This document shows, one piece after another, positions 48,923 to 61,605 of a stretch of 64,000 bases of DNA. This DNA comes from Smittia aterrima (lineage: Eukaryota > Arthropoda > Insecta > Diptera > Chironomidae): the NCBI GenBank assembly GCA_033063855.1, contig CP093830.1, positions 16,926,854 through 16,990,853 on the forward strand, written 5' to 3'. The stretch's first letter is position 1. Each line of letters opens with the position of its first letter. Position numbers and translations under genes: made by a program. The notes under the pieces were generated by a model that did no database searches, had not been told where the DNA came from, and worked only from the letters and a program-made list of their open reading frames with translations.

Positions 48923-49387
48923 ACATTCTCTTAAATGATTTCAAAAACGAAGATCTCGAGAACCAAGCGACAATCAACCAGGTGTCGATGGACGCTTCTC
49001 AATTTTCAGTCAACTCATCCTATCAGATTAAAGACAAGCTAGATGAAGTTCTTGAAGCGGAAACACGAGGAGTTGATTTCAAGGGCAATGTGAGATATTT
49101 TTGTCCTAAATGCAACGTTCGATATATCGGTAAGTTGAACTTCAATCTCAATCGAATGTTTTTATTGAACTTCTTCATTTCTCCATTCAGAGTTTAAATA
49201 CCTAAAGACACACCTCAAGGAATGCGGGAATATCTTTGCTTGCCAGATGTGTCAGCAGAAATTCAAGCAAAAGAGAACTTTCACTGCTCACATGAAGAAG
49301 AAACATGGAGTGACTGCATTGGTTGATAAGCCCGGTACTGTCAATACTTCGAACAAATCATTTCAATTGATGATTCAAAGATCCTAA
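48923..49387 (+). CDS. lola: lola terminal module 21: two exons, C2HC + C2H2 finger pair (last in array)
   Basis: Exons 48923-49129 and 49191-49387 flank a 61-base intron (ATCG then GTAAGT; CATTCAG). AC completes Asp. A charged linker precedes the first finger (YFCPKCNVRYIEFKYLKTHL, then KEC), which is C2HC and split by the intron after YI. The second (FACQMCQQKFKQKRTFTAHM, then KKKH) is C2H2. About 25 further residues end at TAA. AATAAA at 49414 is the last strong poly(A) signal of the locus. Confidence 0.92.
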
Positions 49388-49780
49388 AGTCTCCAAATGC
49401 TCTCAAGAAAGACAATAAATTGCCTTAAGTTGTAAGTTAAATTTACCTCAAGTTGTTAAAAAGAGAATTTACAATTAGAAGACTTTGATAAGAAATCTAA
49501 AGTTTCCGGAAAACGACGCATTGCAAACGAAAAGACTTTTTTAAATGTCGTCACAAAAAATGAAATAAACTTAATTTAAAAAATGTATTTTTACTTTTTA
49601 TTTGATCAATTACTTCCACGTGATAATGATAAAGAACGTTTTGTTTTTCAGGAAGCGAACTTTTAAATTATGTGACTGGAAAAACAAACTTTTTCAGCTT
49701 CACGTGTCGCTACGATTCGAGAAGAAACTTTTTTCATTTGATGAAACTGAGATGAAATTAACAAAGGCAAGTTTGAATGC

Positions 49781-50342
49781 AGAAATCTTTAATTTGCAGA
49801 GTTAGCCGAATCAACAAAGTGTCGTCGAATCAATTAACCTACGAGCAAGTCGAGACTTCAAGGACAATCGAAAATATTTCGATTTGACTGATTTTATGAT
49901 AATTTTAAGAAAAGAAAACATTGAGAAGGTCAAATTAGAAATGAAGTTTTTGTGTGCTCGAATAATTCTCACATTTCAAACTCAAAATAGCTATTCACGA
50001 CTTTTGCTTGTCACAATAAAAATTTAATGAGTTTGTTGATTGATTTGAGATGAATCTTATTTACGTTTTGCATAAATTAAAAAATTATTTTCAGCAAAGC
50101 CTCAACAGGTATCGCTAACATGACCGATCAGCTGATGAAATCGCATGAATACAATCAAACTTTAATGACTTTATGAATTTATTTTCGACAGCTTTAAATC
50201 AAAAATTGAGGGTCACCGAGATTTCTCTGAACAGTTCCCACGAAAGGAAGATCATAATTCTGTTATCGTTCACAATTCGACACGGAAATTGAATGAGGAA
50301 AATGAATTTGCCATTTAGCACTTGCTCACGACCGTGAAATGC
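49781..50342 (+). repeat. left arm of a diverged inverted repeat
   Basis: This arm matches the reverse complement of 54018-54533 in the same order along its length. Best block: 49809-49889 against 54431-54511, with five mismatches over 81 bases counted by eye. Weaker matched words follow, including CAGCTGATG with flanks, GAGATTTCTCTGAACAG, and GACCGTGAAA near the arm end. Gaps separate these blocks, so overall identity is clearly lower than in the best block. Confidence 0.75.
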
Positions 50343-53300
50343 AAAAAAAAAACAATGATTTGAGGTGGGAAATCCAGTGAAGACTTGTGTTGATGTGCTG
50401 ATTAAATTAGACTTCTCATCTCATTGTGACTCGTTCTGCTAAGCTCTTGAAAAAATTCTTAGTAGATAATTTAAAAACAAAGTTGATAATCAACTTCAGA
50501 GGCCGTCATATGGTCAAATCGGTTATCGCTGACAAAAAATCTTTTTTCCAATATTTCCTGTCCAAGCTAGCAACTGATGAGCATAGTGTCGTGACTCAGA
50601 GTCATTTAAATGCAACCAAATACTTTCGCTTGATTACCACAGAAATCAAAAATCAATCAACGCTCCAAGCATTCGCGGATAATCGAAAGTTGGGTGTGAA
50701 TTGAATATTGGACTTTCGGTAGAAGCCAACGAAACGAGTTCATCAATAAATTCTAAGGCTTCGCACAAGAAAATATATTTTCTACGGGATTTAGGTCAAT
50801 TATGAAAAATATTTTTCTTTGAGAATAAAGGAAAAATAAATTGGACTCGAATATTGCGAAAATACAAAAATGAAAACTCAATTGGACTTCCCAGGAGACT
50901 TTTGAGATCTCAAGCAAGTTCTCATGCAATTACTCGTTTCGTTTAAGATGATTTCATTAGACTCAATTTGCAATTTGAAGCAGCAAATTGATTCAAGATT
51001 TACGGAGCAGAAACTTCTTGCGAATTTAAATTTTCAATCTTCACGGAACTGTTAGAGAGCCCCAGAGAAAACGTCTCAATCGCGTGTATCCAATAAAGTT
51101 TGCTAAGACAATTGTCTATGATTGCAAAATAAAAATTCGTTCCGATCAAATTCCAGTTCACAAATTAAATTTGCATTTCTAATTTTCAAACTTTAAAAAT
51201 CAATGTAAGTGACAATGTCTTTGACTTGAGGCCTAAAAAAATATTTCGCGTAATCGTTTGATCTTTTGGAGTGAATGCAATTTGTGCAGACTAAGTTGAA
51301 ATGTCAAATCTCGCTTGAACTTTTACGATTTGAATCAGCATCATCATCAGTGACGATTCGATGCGGCGTCTCAATCATTTCAGTTTCGTTCTCCTTCTTC
51401 AAATATTTCAACTCTGCCGAGTCGAGTCGACTATATTTGCTCATTTTCTTCGCTTCTCTCATTTTTCATGTTCACGTTTTTATTATAGAGAGTTCTCGTA
51501 GTCGTCAACGATCGTTCGCCGGTGCTGGATGTTTATTTGAATTCATTGAAGTCGCGGGTTGTGGAATAAAGAAAAATATTTGATCACCGCGAGAATAGTT
51601 AGTGATTGTTGAAGGAAGTGAACGAGGGAAATATCTCGGAAAAGAAATAATAAAGAATCATTTCGGTGATGCAAGAGAATCTCATTTGTAGATGAAAGAA
51701 AAATTATGTTGAAGAAGTGAGAACGCAGATTTATTGTCGTTCATCAAGAATCTTTGGATTATTTTCTGAAAACCACGGAGCAAAGGTAATTTCAAGTCAA
51801 CCACAAAGTCGACGACCGACACGAAACATTAGACAAGTCAAATTAATCATTCGAGTTCCTCTGAGAAATTCAGTGTCAAGAGGTGAAAGAAGTAATTCAT
51901 TCAAATTGATAACAAATGCGTCGAAATTGAGAAAATGCAAAAGTCAAAGAATAAATTGTAATCAATTGATTCAAAGAATTGATTTAATTTCACATTTGAA
52001 CCAATTGCGATGTCGATGATTTCATTAATTGAAATAGAAAGTGAACTTCAAGTTCTGACAAATCGTTCTAGTTCAAGCCTAAAACGCTTCGATGCTTCTT
52101 TGCTAATTGGATTTTCGTGTTTCACAATCCATAACACTCAAGAACGTTTTCACGTGCACTCGAGCATGTTAACTAAGTTCAAGTGATCGCGATTGAGTCA
52201 AAGGCCGAAAAGAACCGGACAAATGAATTTCAAGTTCAAGTCTAATAACAATTTTCCTGTGAGATAAAATCAACGAGAGCTGTTGCTGCTTCCATCGTTT
52301 GAATGTAAATTGATTATGATTAACCATGGCAATGAAGCCGCTGCTTCAAGTATTACGCAATTATGAATTAATCACTTTAAGTAACAAACTGAATCCGTGA
52401 TTTGAAGTTCAAAGAAGAAGTCACGAAAGCAAACAAACTTCTTTCAACAGGTTCAATCATCATTGTCTTTCGTGAGGAATTCTCGAAATCGAGAGTAAAA
52501 AGGCGTTGCGGGTGCCAGCATTGAAGTTTTTTATTCGAGCACGGACAAAGCCATAGCAATAGTTCGTGCAAAAAAATGTAAACCGGTTCTGCTTGCTCGT
52601 TGCCTGCTTTTTTTTCTCGATCAAACTTCAGACCAAGTGGACAAGTAACGAGAGCAAAAAAATAAAAAAAAACCTTTTTATTCGGTTCCATTATGAAATA
52701 GTTTTATTTTGTTCAAATAAGATTCATTGACCTATCAGGCGATAAAATATTCTCAAGTCATCCCTCTCTTTACCTTCAATCAAATCGCATTTTGATATTT
52801 GCCCAAACAATGTGTCACCTGCGATGTTGTAACTCGCGATTGTTCCTGTTTTAGAAAAAAAATATTAAAGCGAAGCCAAAAAATGAAACGTGAACAAAAT
52901 AATTTCAGTTTAATTCTGAGGAAATTGGCCGAAAACAAAAAGCAGACGAAAGGAAAATTTCTTCAAATTTCAATTGAGGAAGTTTTCGCTTTCAAAATAC
53001 GAAGCCATAGAGTTCTGCTGTCGCTTGTTTGGCGAAAGGGAAACCTAAATCGCTTTACTTGCCCTCAGCGATAACTTTCGAGACTTTTCGCGATTGATTT
53101 GTTGATTCAAGTTGCGATTAAATTTTCAGTTTCGGCGAAATGCTCAGTGAATTTTGATTTCAATTCGAAAGTTTCACTTTCTTGATAGAAATGAATTAGA
53201 AAAAATCGTGACTCACATTCACGTGAAGATGTTTTATTTTTATTGAAATTCTGTGACGTTCGATGAAGATGCAAACTCTCATCTCATGAAATTTGAGCCA

Positions 53301-54017
53301 TTCAGTTTGTTTTTGTTTGACGAGAACTTTTTCGGGGAATTTTTATAGCCAAAACGAGTATGTCGACATTTTAAATTATAAAGATTCGTAAACACCATCA
53401 ATCGAAGGATTGCGAAACCAGAATTATTTAAAACTTTCTGGTTCAGAGCTGCTGCCGCAATGCGCTCATCGAATACGAGGAGCGTATTTTAAAGTTTTTA
53501 CATAAAACATCATTAAGGAGATTTAAATTAAACCACCAACCGGCAACATGTATGCAAACGAGCTCGTTGACATTTGTCGTACGATCACCTCGGAAGAAGT
53601 TAACCGACTTTATAATTAAGCGGCGAATCTTGACTTGTCACAACTATCATGTCTTTGTTTCGCTTCGTGATCGTTTTTGACTTCCTCGAGAACTCAAAAT
53701 TAATTATAATTCTTAAGTTTGTTCATTCTTGGTCGAAGTTAGAAGAAGACAAACTCAAAATCTGATCTCCAACTGTGAAGACGTCAGACGAAGTGAGGTT
53801 GTTCACTTGATTTTAATTACAATTTTAATTTACCAGCGAAACTAAAATCTTAATGATCACAATCAAAATGTTGACTTTGGAACGTCTGCAAAAATAAATC
53901 TTTTTGTCTGCATTCGATCTCACGGATTCGCAATGTTCATTTTTTTCTGGTTTGAGAATAATTCTACTTCTGAAATCGCTTGTAACGAATTTTGATGAGT
54001 TGATGGAACAAGCTCAT

Positions 54018-54533
54018 GCTTTCACGGTCATGAGCAACTGCTAATTAATGCTTTGTGTGCTCACTCATTTTCCTGATTTGTTTTTTTTTCTCGTCTCAGC
54101 TTGTTATCGACGGTAAATGAAGTGCTGTCGTTAGTGAACGCCGCTTGCTGTTCAGTGAAATCTCACCGGCCTTCGATTTTAAAGCTTGAAATGTCGAAAA
54201 AAATTATGAAAACTTTATTATTTAATTATGGATTTATGCGTTTGCATCAGCTGGTTGGTCAAGATGCGAGAGAAAAAAGCGAAAATTAATTTTACAAATA
54301 TTTGCAAAACAAATGAGATTCGATTTGGAACTGATTCATCGATAAAATTCTTAAGAAAACTACTGGTCGATCTATTTAGAGTTTGCTAATGTGAGAATTA
54401 AATTTGACCTTCTCAATGTTTTCTTTTCTTAGTCAAATCGAAACATTTTTGATTGTCCTTGAAGTCTGGACTTGCTCGTAGGTTAATTGATTGAACGACA
54501 CTTTGTTGATTCTCTGCAAATTAAATCTCTTCT
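54018..54533 (-). repeat. right arm of the inverted repeat
   Basis: Reverse complement of the left arm at 49781-50342. The arm ends about 930 bases before the torso-like 5-prime UTR exon. No transposase frame, target-site duplication or clear terminal inverted repeat was recognised, so the nature of the repeat (old mobile element or duplicated regulatory sequence) is open. Confidence 0.75.
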
Positions 54534-55500
54534 AAATTACTTCAATTAAAACATGATTTGATGTGATTCAGGAAAGAGCCAAAGAACTTTAAATTAAACA
54601 ATTTTAAAGGTCGCCTGTCTAGTTCGTCTGACATTCTCACTCAACATGACTCAAAGTCTGCACCTGTCTCGTGCTAGTTTCGTCTAGTTTGAACTCGGAA
54701 TCTACAAATCATCGTCGAAGACTTTATTTTCTCTCAATCGGTGATTCCTCTTATAAAAGAAATTAAATCGAAAAACTCCGTTCAACACGTGACGCTGAAT
54801 AAGTTTGTTTTCGTCTTTTGTTGTTGACTTTTCTCACATAATTTGAATGCAGGAAAAAACGATTTGTGCAGGCGGAAAAAACGTGATCGGATGCGCCACG
54901 AGAACGATTCTTTCTCACGAGTTTCTGTTGCGCAACGAAATTGAGATTTATTGACAACAAAAGTCTTTTGTCGTCAACAGAATCTCCTCAAACTCTTCTG
55001 ACACTTTTTTTTTCAATAAGCTGAGCTCCCATTTTATTACCGTAGCTCAAAAAGTTTATGCATCTCAATCTCTCGTAGCGCTTACAAGTTGCACAACATC
55101 AGAAATTCCAAGAAATCGCAAAAAGTGAAGCTTGCGAAACAATTTTTATGATCTGTCAAATCGGATCTCAATTCGTTTGCTGCAACGCGCCATTCAAGCG
55201 TGAAGTGAAGACAAACGTGAGAGTTGCATGTTAATTGCATAATTTACGATTCAAGGCTGAAAATCTTGTTGCACAACTTGGAAGTTTGAGAATGCGCTTA
55301 TCAGAGTTTTATTTTTATTTCGTTCGCAACCTCCGAGAGCGGTCAATGTCTTACAGAGAGGCGTGAAATTTGAAAAATGCGTCGAATCGAATGCAACCTT
55401 AAATTCCTCGCATTTTTCCACACTCAATAAAGTCTGCAACTTCTGTTTTTCTTTCCAGACTTAATCAAATTTCATCTTCGGTCGTCGGTTGGAGAAGATT

Positions 55501-56864
55501 ATGAGAAACGTGAGATGGCTGGGCATTCTTGCTCTAGCGTTTATCACATTGTTCGTCACCAAAGAATGTTCGTGTCAATCGGAGTCGCTTCTTCGTGTCG
55601 GCAAAGGCATCAACGTTTTCATTCGATACGGCTATCTGTCGATCTCGATGAAAGTCATCTCATACAATGACACAGAGCGATGGATCTTCAAGGAGCCAAC
55701 TAAAAACATATTTCAGGTGAACAACCGTTTAACTTTCAATTAAGCGAAGAAGAAAATCGCAAATCGCTCGCGGCAAGTTCACAAAGTTGAAAAAAATTAA
55801 AGTCAATGACAAATCATGTGCAGTCGCGAGCAGAAAAAAAAACATGATTCAATGATCTTTTCATTCAAACGATTATCGCATTGACCTGAACTTGGATTTG
55901 ACATTCGCAGGGTCTCTCCGTGGTGGAGACAGTCGAAGAGAATCCAAAAGGAGGATTCAACGGCGACTTTCACATGGAGTTTTGTGATAATAAGCAACAG
56001 TTGTTTCAAGCTTACTTCCGTGAGTTCCACATCGAGGAGATGAACAGTCCGTGGAAGGCTTTTACTGATGGATGGCACGCAGAGATCACAGCCAAAAAGT
56101 TGGGAATCAACTCGTCCTACATAATCGGAGATTACAGGTAGCGATGATTCAATCAAAGCAATCGATGGATTGAAACTTATTTTGTGTTCTTGCTTCGCTA
56201 GTTATGTTCTGGTTAGAGTTTCGCGGTTTCGCGAACGAGCGAGGCTTCAACGGCCAATTGCGCCTAACCAGTTAATCGATCCCGATGTTGTTGCGAAGGT
56301 TAACAACATTACAGTTGGCGACACTGTCTCAGTTCTGCAGTTCATTCAAAAGTACGGAACCCATTACATCAACAGCTACGTAACCGGAAACTCTCTTTAT
56401 CAGGTCAGTCGAAACAAGCTTGTGACATAAATTCATTAAACTCAACTTCAACCTTTTTCAATCAGGTTTTCGTTTTCAACAAAAGAAATTATCAGCACAT
56501 TAAAGAAAGGCTGAAGTCACGTGGAGTCTTGTCGCTATCAAAAAGTGATCTTTACAATTTCTTCGCGCCTTGGTTCGCTGAACATTTGGGCTCCGTGAGA
56601 TGCGCGAGTGGAAACTCAACAGTGGAACGATGGGCGACGAGAAAACTGAAGCTAAGCTATTACCTCTTTACCTACAACAGTCTCTTGAAACTTCATGGAT
56701 CAAGTTCCTTACTAAAAGCCTTAGACGATCTACTAGGCAACGAAGCAATCCTTCAACTTGATCTAAAATCTTTACAAGTCGCGATCAAAGATCCCGATAA
56801 ACGAAAGTGGTTTCAAATAGTCTTAGACAATACATTAAAGTTATGGGAGGTTAACATGTCGTAG
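55501..56864 (+). CDS. tsl: Torso-like (MACPF-family secreted protein)
   Basis: Four coding exons, 55501-55716, 55911-56137, 56202-56403 and 56466-56864, give 347 residues (fly Tsl is about 353). Residues 1-25 form a signal peptide (MRNVRWLGILALAFITLFVT, then Cys-rich end). Matching family phrases follow in order: VGKGINVFIRYGYLSISMKV, FNGDFHMEFCDN, YVLVRVSRFRERARL, KYGTHYINSYVTGNSLYQV (MACPF core), NYFAPWFAEHLG-like NFFAPWFAEHLG, and LKLHGSS with ILQLDLKSL near the end. Torso-like is secreted at the egg poles, where it is needed for localised activation of the receptor Torso by Trunk, and it also affects growth and timing. An AATAAA lies at 57050. The assignment is secure. Confidence 0.96.
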
Positions 56865-57589
56865 TCTATCAGCCGTCCCGACAACAATGAATCAAACCCA
56901 TCCTGAAAGACTGTAAATAGTTTTAGAATCGTTGACTTCAACGACGACTTAGGAGTTTTTAGAAAATTCATTCCAAAGTTTGTAAAAAAATCTTTTTCAT
57001 CTAAACTATCTTTGTAGATTTTCTAAACGATTCACTTTCTTCTGTGATAAATAAAAACGATAAACTAGATGTTAAGTCACTTCATTTACTTTATTTATAT
57101 GATGAGCTGTAACTTAAGAGACGAACAAAATAAAAAATATTTTTTTTCGCTATTTCAATAGTTTATTGTTAGATACTATGCAACATTCAATTTACTTTTA
57201 TCATTCTCTTTTTTTTACAATCACGTTATTCAACCTGACAAGATTAATCAACTGAAGAGAAAATGCAGCAACAAGAAAAAAATTAGCAAAACACTTGCAG
57301 ATTAGATTTGGTGCCAGTAACGGAGAGGAAAAGAGCTTAAGCTATTTTGATTTTTTAGTTAAACTAACGTTTGTTCTACAACGAATAATTTTAAGCGGGC
57401 AAATTAAGTCGCTTTCGAATTTCATTAAAATTGATTTCTTCTTCTTTTACTTACAAACAGTGGTCAATCTCTCATCGAATAAAAGAGAATTTAAGTCATT
57501 TTAGAAATGTCGATCTACATAATAATATCACCGATTAAACTAGAAGCATTACCGCCACCATTTCTAAGAGATTGACCTTTCATTAACAA
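56865..57589. other. convergent gap between torso-like and aftiphilin
   Basis: The two genes converge here. AATAAA at 57050-57055 serves torso-like. The right part should hold the aftiphilin 3-prime UTR. No other coding signal was seen. Confidence 0.55.
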
Positions 57590-60500
57590 TCATTTCTTCC
57601 CAGGATCATGTTGTCCGCTCCTTGGCAAACTCATCAAGTTTTTTGGCATTGCAAAATCTAGCTCGGGCAAAATCGTTGAAATTCCATTTGGTTTCGTCTG
57701 ATGATGGTTTGGAGGAGCATCTTTCCCATTATAAATCTCATTATGGTTAAAGTTGTAGTTGAAATTGTTTGTGATCGTCATCGAATGCCGCGACATTTTG
57801 TCTGTGACGTAAGGATAATTACTGCTGGTGAACTGTTGGTTCCCTGAATCGTTGGTCAAGAACGATGTCGTGTGATTTACGTATGGCTTGGCAATAGGTT
57901 GATTCCACGATGAGAAGTTAGGCTTGGATGGAAATTGACTAGAAATGGCACCGCTTGACTTTGAAGAGGGAATTTTAGCGATTGGCGGTGGAACACTAAC
58001 AAAGTCTGACCAATCATCAGACTCGTTGCTCATAAATCTACTCGAGTTGTTCATCACGTTTGAAGAAATCGTTGGGGGTGGTTGAGTTTGTGGAAAGGGA
58101 AGTGAGCTCGAAGACTGAGAGGCTCCAACAAAATCGCTCCAATCGTCGTCGTCTTCGTTTGTCTTTTGTGGAGATTTCTTTTCAGTCTTGCACTTGGGAA
58201 AAGCAGCTTCAATTCTACTGATTTCATCGTTATCCATGGAACTGATCCATGAAGATTGCTGATTCGAATGCTGGTTAGCGAGACGTGCTGGTGATAAAGT
58301 GATCGGATCGTTTGATTGCAATGCTTTTATCGGTTGCACTTGTAGTGGAGCTGCTTGGAAATCATTGAAGTCGTCACTTTCTGTAGATCCATTCTGTTCT
58401 GTCGGGGACGTTCCGATAGTTGGTCGAGCAAAGTTTTGTTCCTTCTTCTTTGAAGTGTTCGCAACTGTTGGTGCAAGTGGAAGATTGAAATTGAGCTTTG
58501 GTGCTGTAAGTGCTTGCGTTGGTGCTTTTTCAACTGATGATGATGACGTAACTGTCTCTAAGAAATCCAAATCGTCGGTAACAGAATGCGAAGTATTTCC
58601 TGGCTCTGGCCATTTTATTTCTGTTGATAACTTTTCGATTGGTTTTGGTTCGAGTAGACTCAGCGGCACCAGAGGTGGATTCGAGTTGACTGCTGGCTGA
58701 GCTGATTGGAAATCATCGAAATCTCCGTCTGATTCGAGTCGTTTCTTCGGCTCAAGACTATATTCGACGTCGTGATATTCTTTGACAGGGATTGGTCCTT
58801 TAGAGAAATATGCATCATCAGTTGGAATGGGCGAAACTTCTCTACTCGTGACTTCTCGTGCGACAGGCGAAGTTCCTTTGACTGGTGTGAAAATGTGAGT
58901 TTCGGGAAGTTTAATCGTACGCTCTCGAACTACGACGTTACCAGTTGCTAAGTGACCAGTTGAGCTTCCTTCGCTCGACCATTGATAAGCTGATGACGTC
59001 TCACTTAGTTCAGATTTATGACCGGCATTTGTTTTTGCTTCTGTCTCGAAAACTTGTGTGACTTCTTGATCCACGACATTGAACGATGATTCATTTTCGA
59101 AAGGATGTGTTGTTGTTGCTGCTGGTTGTGTGACAAAAACCGATTCGACGTTGGGTTGTTGGGGTTTAGGTTGTGAACCTATGGACAGAAATATTGTTTA
59201 GTGTTATGAAATATAAGAAGAACTAACTACACCGGATAGGGAAGAGAATGCATGCACGAGTCTAGGAAGTTACAAGAAAAACTACATCAACATCAGTGTT
59301 TCTCAATCTTTCAAATCAAAACCAAAAAGTTATTGTGATTTGTGAGTAGAAATCAATCAAAAGTTTCAATCAAAAAGTGCAGTGAAGATCGAGAAACACT
59401 GAATTCTAACTTCAGAAAAGTTACACTTACTATTATTATTAGTCGAGTTTTTAGTGCCAACGGGAGCATAGGTTGGACATGAATTGAGTGAATCAAATTG
59501 ACGTAAAACATCATCAATATCGTTAGTTTTTGATGGATCATTGAAGGATGATGGAGCATGATTGAGAGAAGATGAGGAATTTATTTTATCAGAATTTGCC
59601 ATTGCCACTCTAAGTTGCTCTAAATCCAATAGATAGTTCGTTTTGTGTGCTACGAGAGGATTTGGTTTTTCGTTTGTGTAATCAGACACCGCGGGAGAGA
59701 GAGGATTGGAGCCAAGTCAAGATATTAGAGAAAAGTTACTCAAAGGTTTGTCTTGAGAAAAGTTGTCTTTCGATGGAGTCGAATAAATGATCTCGGACGC
59801 CATCGAAAGACTTTTAAAGATTTTCCGAACAGAAGAAGCTTAATAATAATTGTTATTCGAACGAAAGCGTAAACTGAAGAAAACAATAGAAAGCCAAGTT
59901 ACGTAAAATTAAATTCAACTCACCGTCCAGCGGATTGACTAATCCAGAGCTACTCCAGTCAAAGTCTGCTTCTGGCACAACTTCGGTTGTTGCTTTTGCG
60001 GGCTGTAGAATTGATGTCTGAGCGTCTGTTGAGGATTTTACAGATGAAACTTGTGAGGACGATGGCTTAAGTGGCTCAATCGGGCTAAAGCTTAAATTTG
60101 CAGCGTAACGAGGCATGTTGGATGCAGCTGATGATGAAGCCCATTGAGGCCCGAGCAACTAAAACAATCAAACGTTAGCAAACTATTAATGTCAATGTTA
60201 GCACAGCTTTACTTACGATATTTCTTGTGTCAATTCCCAAGGCCTTTACGAGGCTTTGGCTAGATTTTGAACTTGTGTAGAGATATCCAAGCGCCAATGT
60301 AGAATCAAAATCGTTGAATTTGCTTACAAAATTATCACTTTTTATGATATGATGCTCTTTTGAAAAGTCGCTATTAGTAAGTTCGAGGTTTTCTGATGAA
60401 CAAGACGATGTCGTCGAAGGGAACATCATTTCAATAGTTTCGTTTACGTTCGCTTTCGATAACGCAATAGGCTGAAGTTCTAATGGAGCTTGTTGGGTAA

Positions 60501-61605
60501 GCACTGTCGGTGCTTCCATAGGCTGTGTAAAATCGTTAAAATCTCCAAAGTCGTCGTCGTCGTCATCTGGTAATGTGGAAGTTTGCTCAAAGTTATTGCT
60601 TGCAAAACCAGTCTCTTTGAAATTTTGAAATTCATCGAATGTCTTTTCCTCTTTTGGTTCACTAAACGCATTAAAAGCGCTAAAGTCTGCTTCAAAGTTT
60701 GACTCAGCTGCCTGTGGAGTTTCATCTTGAGTGAAAACAATATTTTCACGATTTACAGGAATCGCAGTCTCGAAATCGTTAAAATCATCATCATCGTTGT
60801 CGTCAAGATTAAGCTCTGGGACTTTGTCTGGAATGTCTTCTAATTTCAGTTCAAAATTTGTTGTGAATGCATCAAACTCTGGATCTTTCCCTAGAAATTC
60901 ATCTTCAGTCTGTAAGGCATCAGCAAATGTTGTTTCAGTTGTTCCCGTAACGAATTCATTGAAGTTATTATCATCATCTTCATCCAATTCGTTTTCAATC
61001 TTCGTAACGTCTTCCTGCTCTAGTTTCTCTATATTCTGAAGTGATATTGGAAGGTCTTCTTTGTTTCCCTCAACAGCTGTGTTGACTATCGTAATTTTAT
61101 CGTTCACATTATTTACGCGAATTTCGTCATCCTCCGAGCACCTTGAAGTATCAACATCTTTCTTATCATCCTCAGATTCAATTTCAGGTGGCGTAAAGGG
61201 TTCATCATTATTAAAACTTTCTTTTTCTTTTGCTACGTCATAAGTTTCAGGTGATTCATTCTTGACCGTTTCAACGTCTTTACTGAAACCATCTGGCGGT
61301 GGACTAGACGATATCACGAAACTTTGAAAGTCTGGAGGTGGATGAGAGTAAGTTATGTTCTCGTCAGTTGCGGCTGAGCTGAAAACATTGAAGTCCGTGG
61401 GAAGTTCTGGAAGATCAAATCGAACGTCTTCGATAATGTCTTCGTCCTCAAGTTCAAAATCATTGTCACGTAGCTTATCGTCTAGCGGCGGAGGAATATC
61501 GGAGTCTAATGGTGGTGGTTCTAAAACAGAGATTGCACAATAAATTAAATATTGATTATTCAAGTGTTTCTCAATTTTAAAATTCTCACCATCGAAAAAT
61601 GACAT
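57590..61605 (-). CDS. Aftiphilin-like clathrin/AP-associated trafficking protein
   Basis: Five exons, 61590-61605, 60217-61520, 59924-60158, 59431-59649 and 57590-59178, give 1120 residues. Exon 2 is very acidic and holds many DFxxF-type motifs (DDDFNDFETA, FSAFNAFSEP, DDFGDFNDFTQP, SKFNDFDSTL). At the exon 2/3 junction lies the aftiphilin clathrin-binding domain: LGIDTRNI, then SNMPRYAANL and EPLKP, then DFDWSSSGLVNPLD. Exon 4 encodes a helical YLLDLEQLRVAM segment. Exon 5 carries further acidic motifs (DFDDFQSA, DDFNDFQAA, DDDWSDFVGA, DDWSDFVSV). In vertebrates aftiphilin binds AP-1 gamma-ear and clathrin on trans-Golgi and endosomal membranes through such motifs. The first intron is 69 bases and open in frame. 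Family is well supported; the C-terminal half after the clathrin domain is unusually long. Confidence 0.88.

Larger units (their letters stand above)
49388..55458. other. 6-kb intergenic region between lola and torso-like
   Basis: No open frame here shows a domain. The region contains a pair of inverted, diverged repeat arms (see separate entries) with about 3.7 kb between them. The right end should hold the torso-like promoter; a 5-prime UTR acceptor (TTTCCAG) ends at 55458, 42 bases before the torso-like ATG. Multiple candidate frames between 50426 and 53074 were examined and not called. Confidence 0.55.

Noticed and set aside
50426..53074. Several frames of about 90-105 codons between lola and torso-like
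   Set aside because: No family resemblance, no codon pattern, and no splice links; located in the spacer of the inverted repeat.
49781..54533. Interpretation of the inverted arms as an intact DNA transposon
   Set aside because: No transposase frame between the arms and no recognisable terminal repeat or target duplication.
58299..58700. 133-codon plus-strand frame, and similar frames at 60731-61543
   Set aside because: Antisense shadows of the acidic, repetitive aftiphilin exons.
59690..59923. An additional aftiphilin exon between exons 3 and 4
   Set aside because: No acceptor keeps the phase; the CTCTCGTAG acceptor at 59650 joins exon 3 directly in frame to the conserved YLLDLEQL segment.
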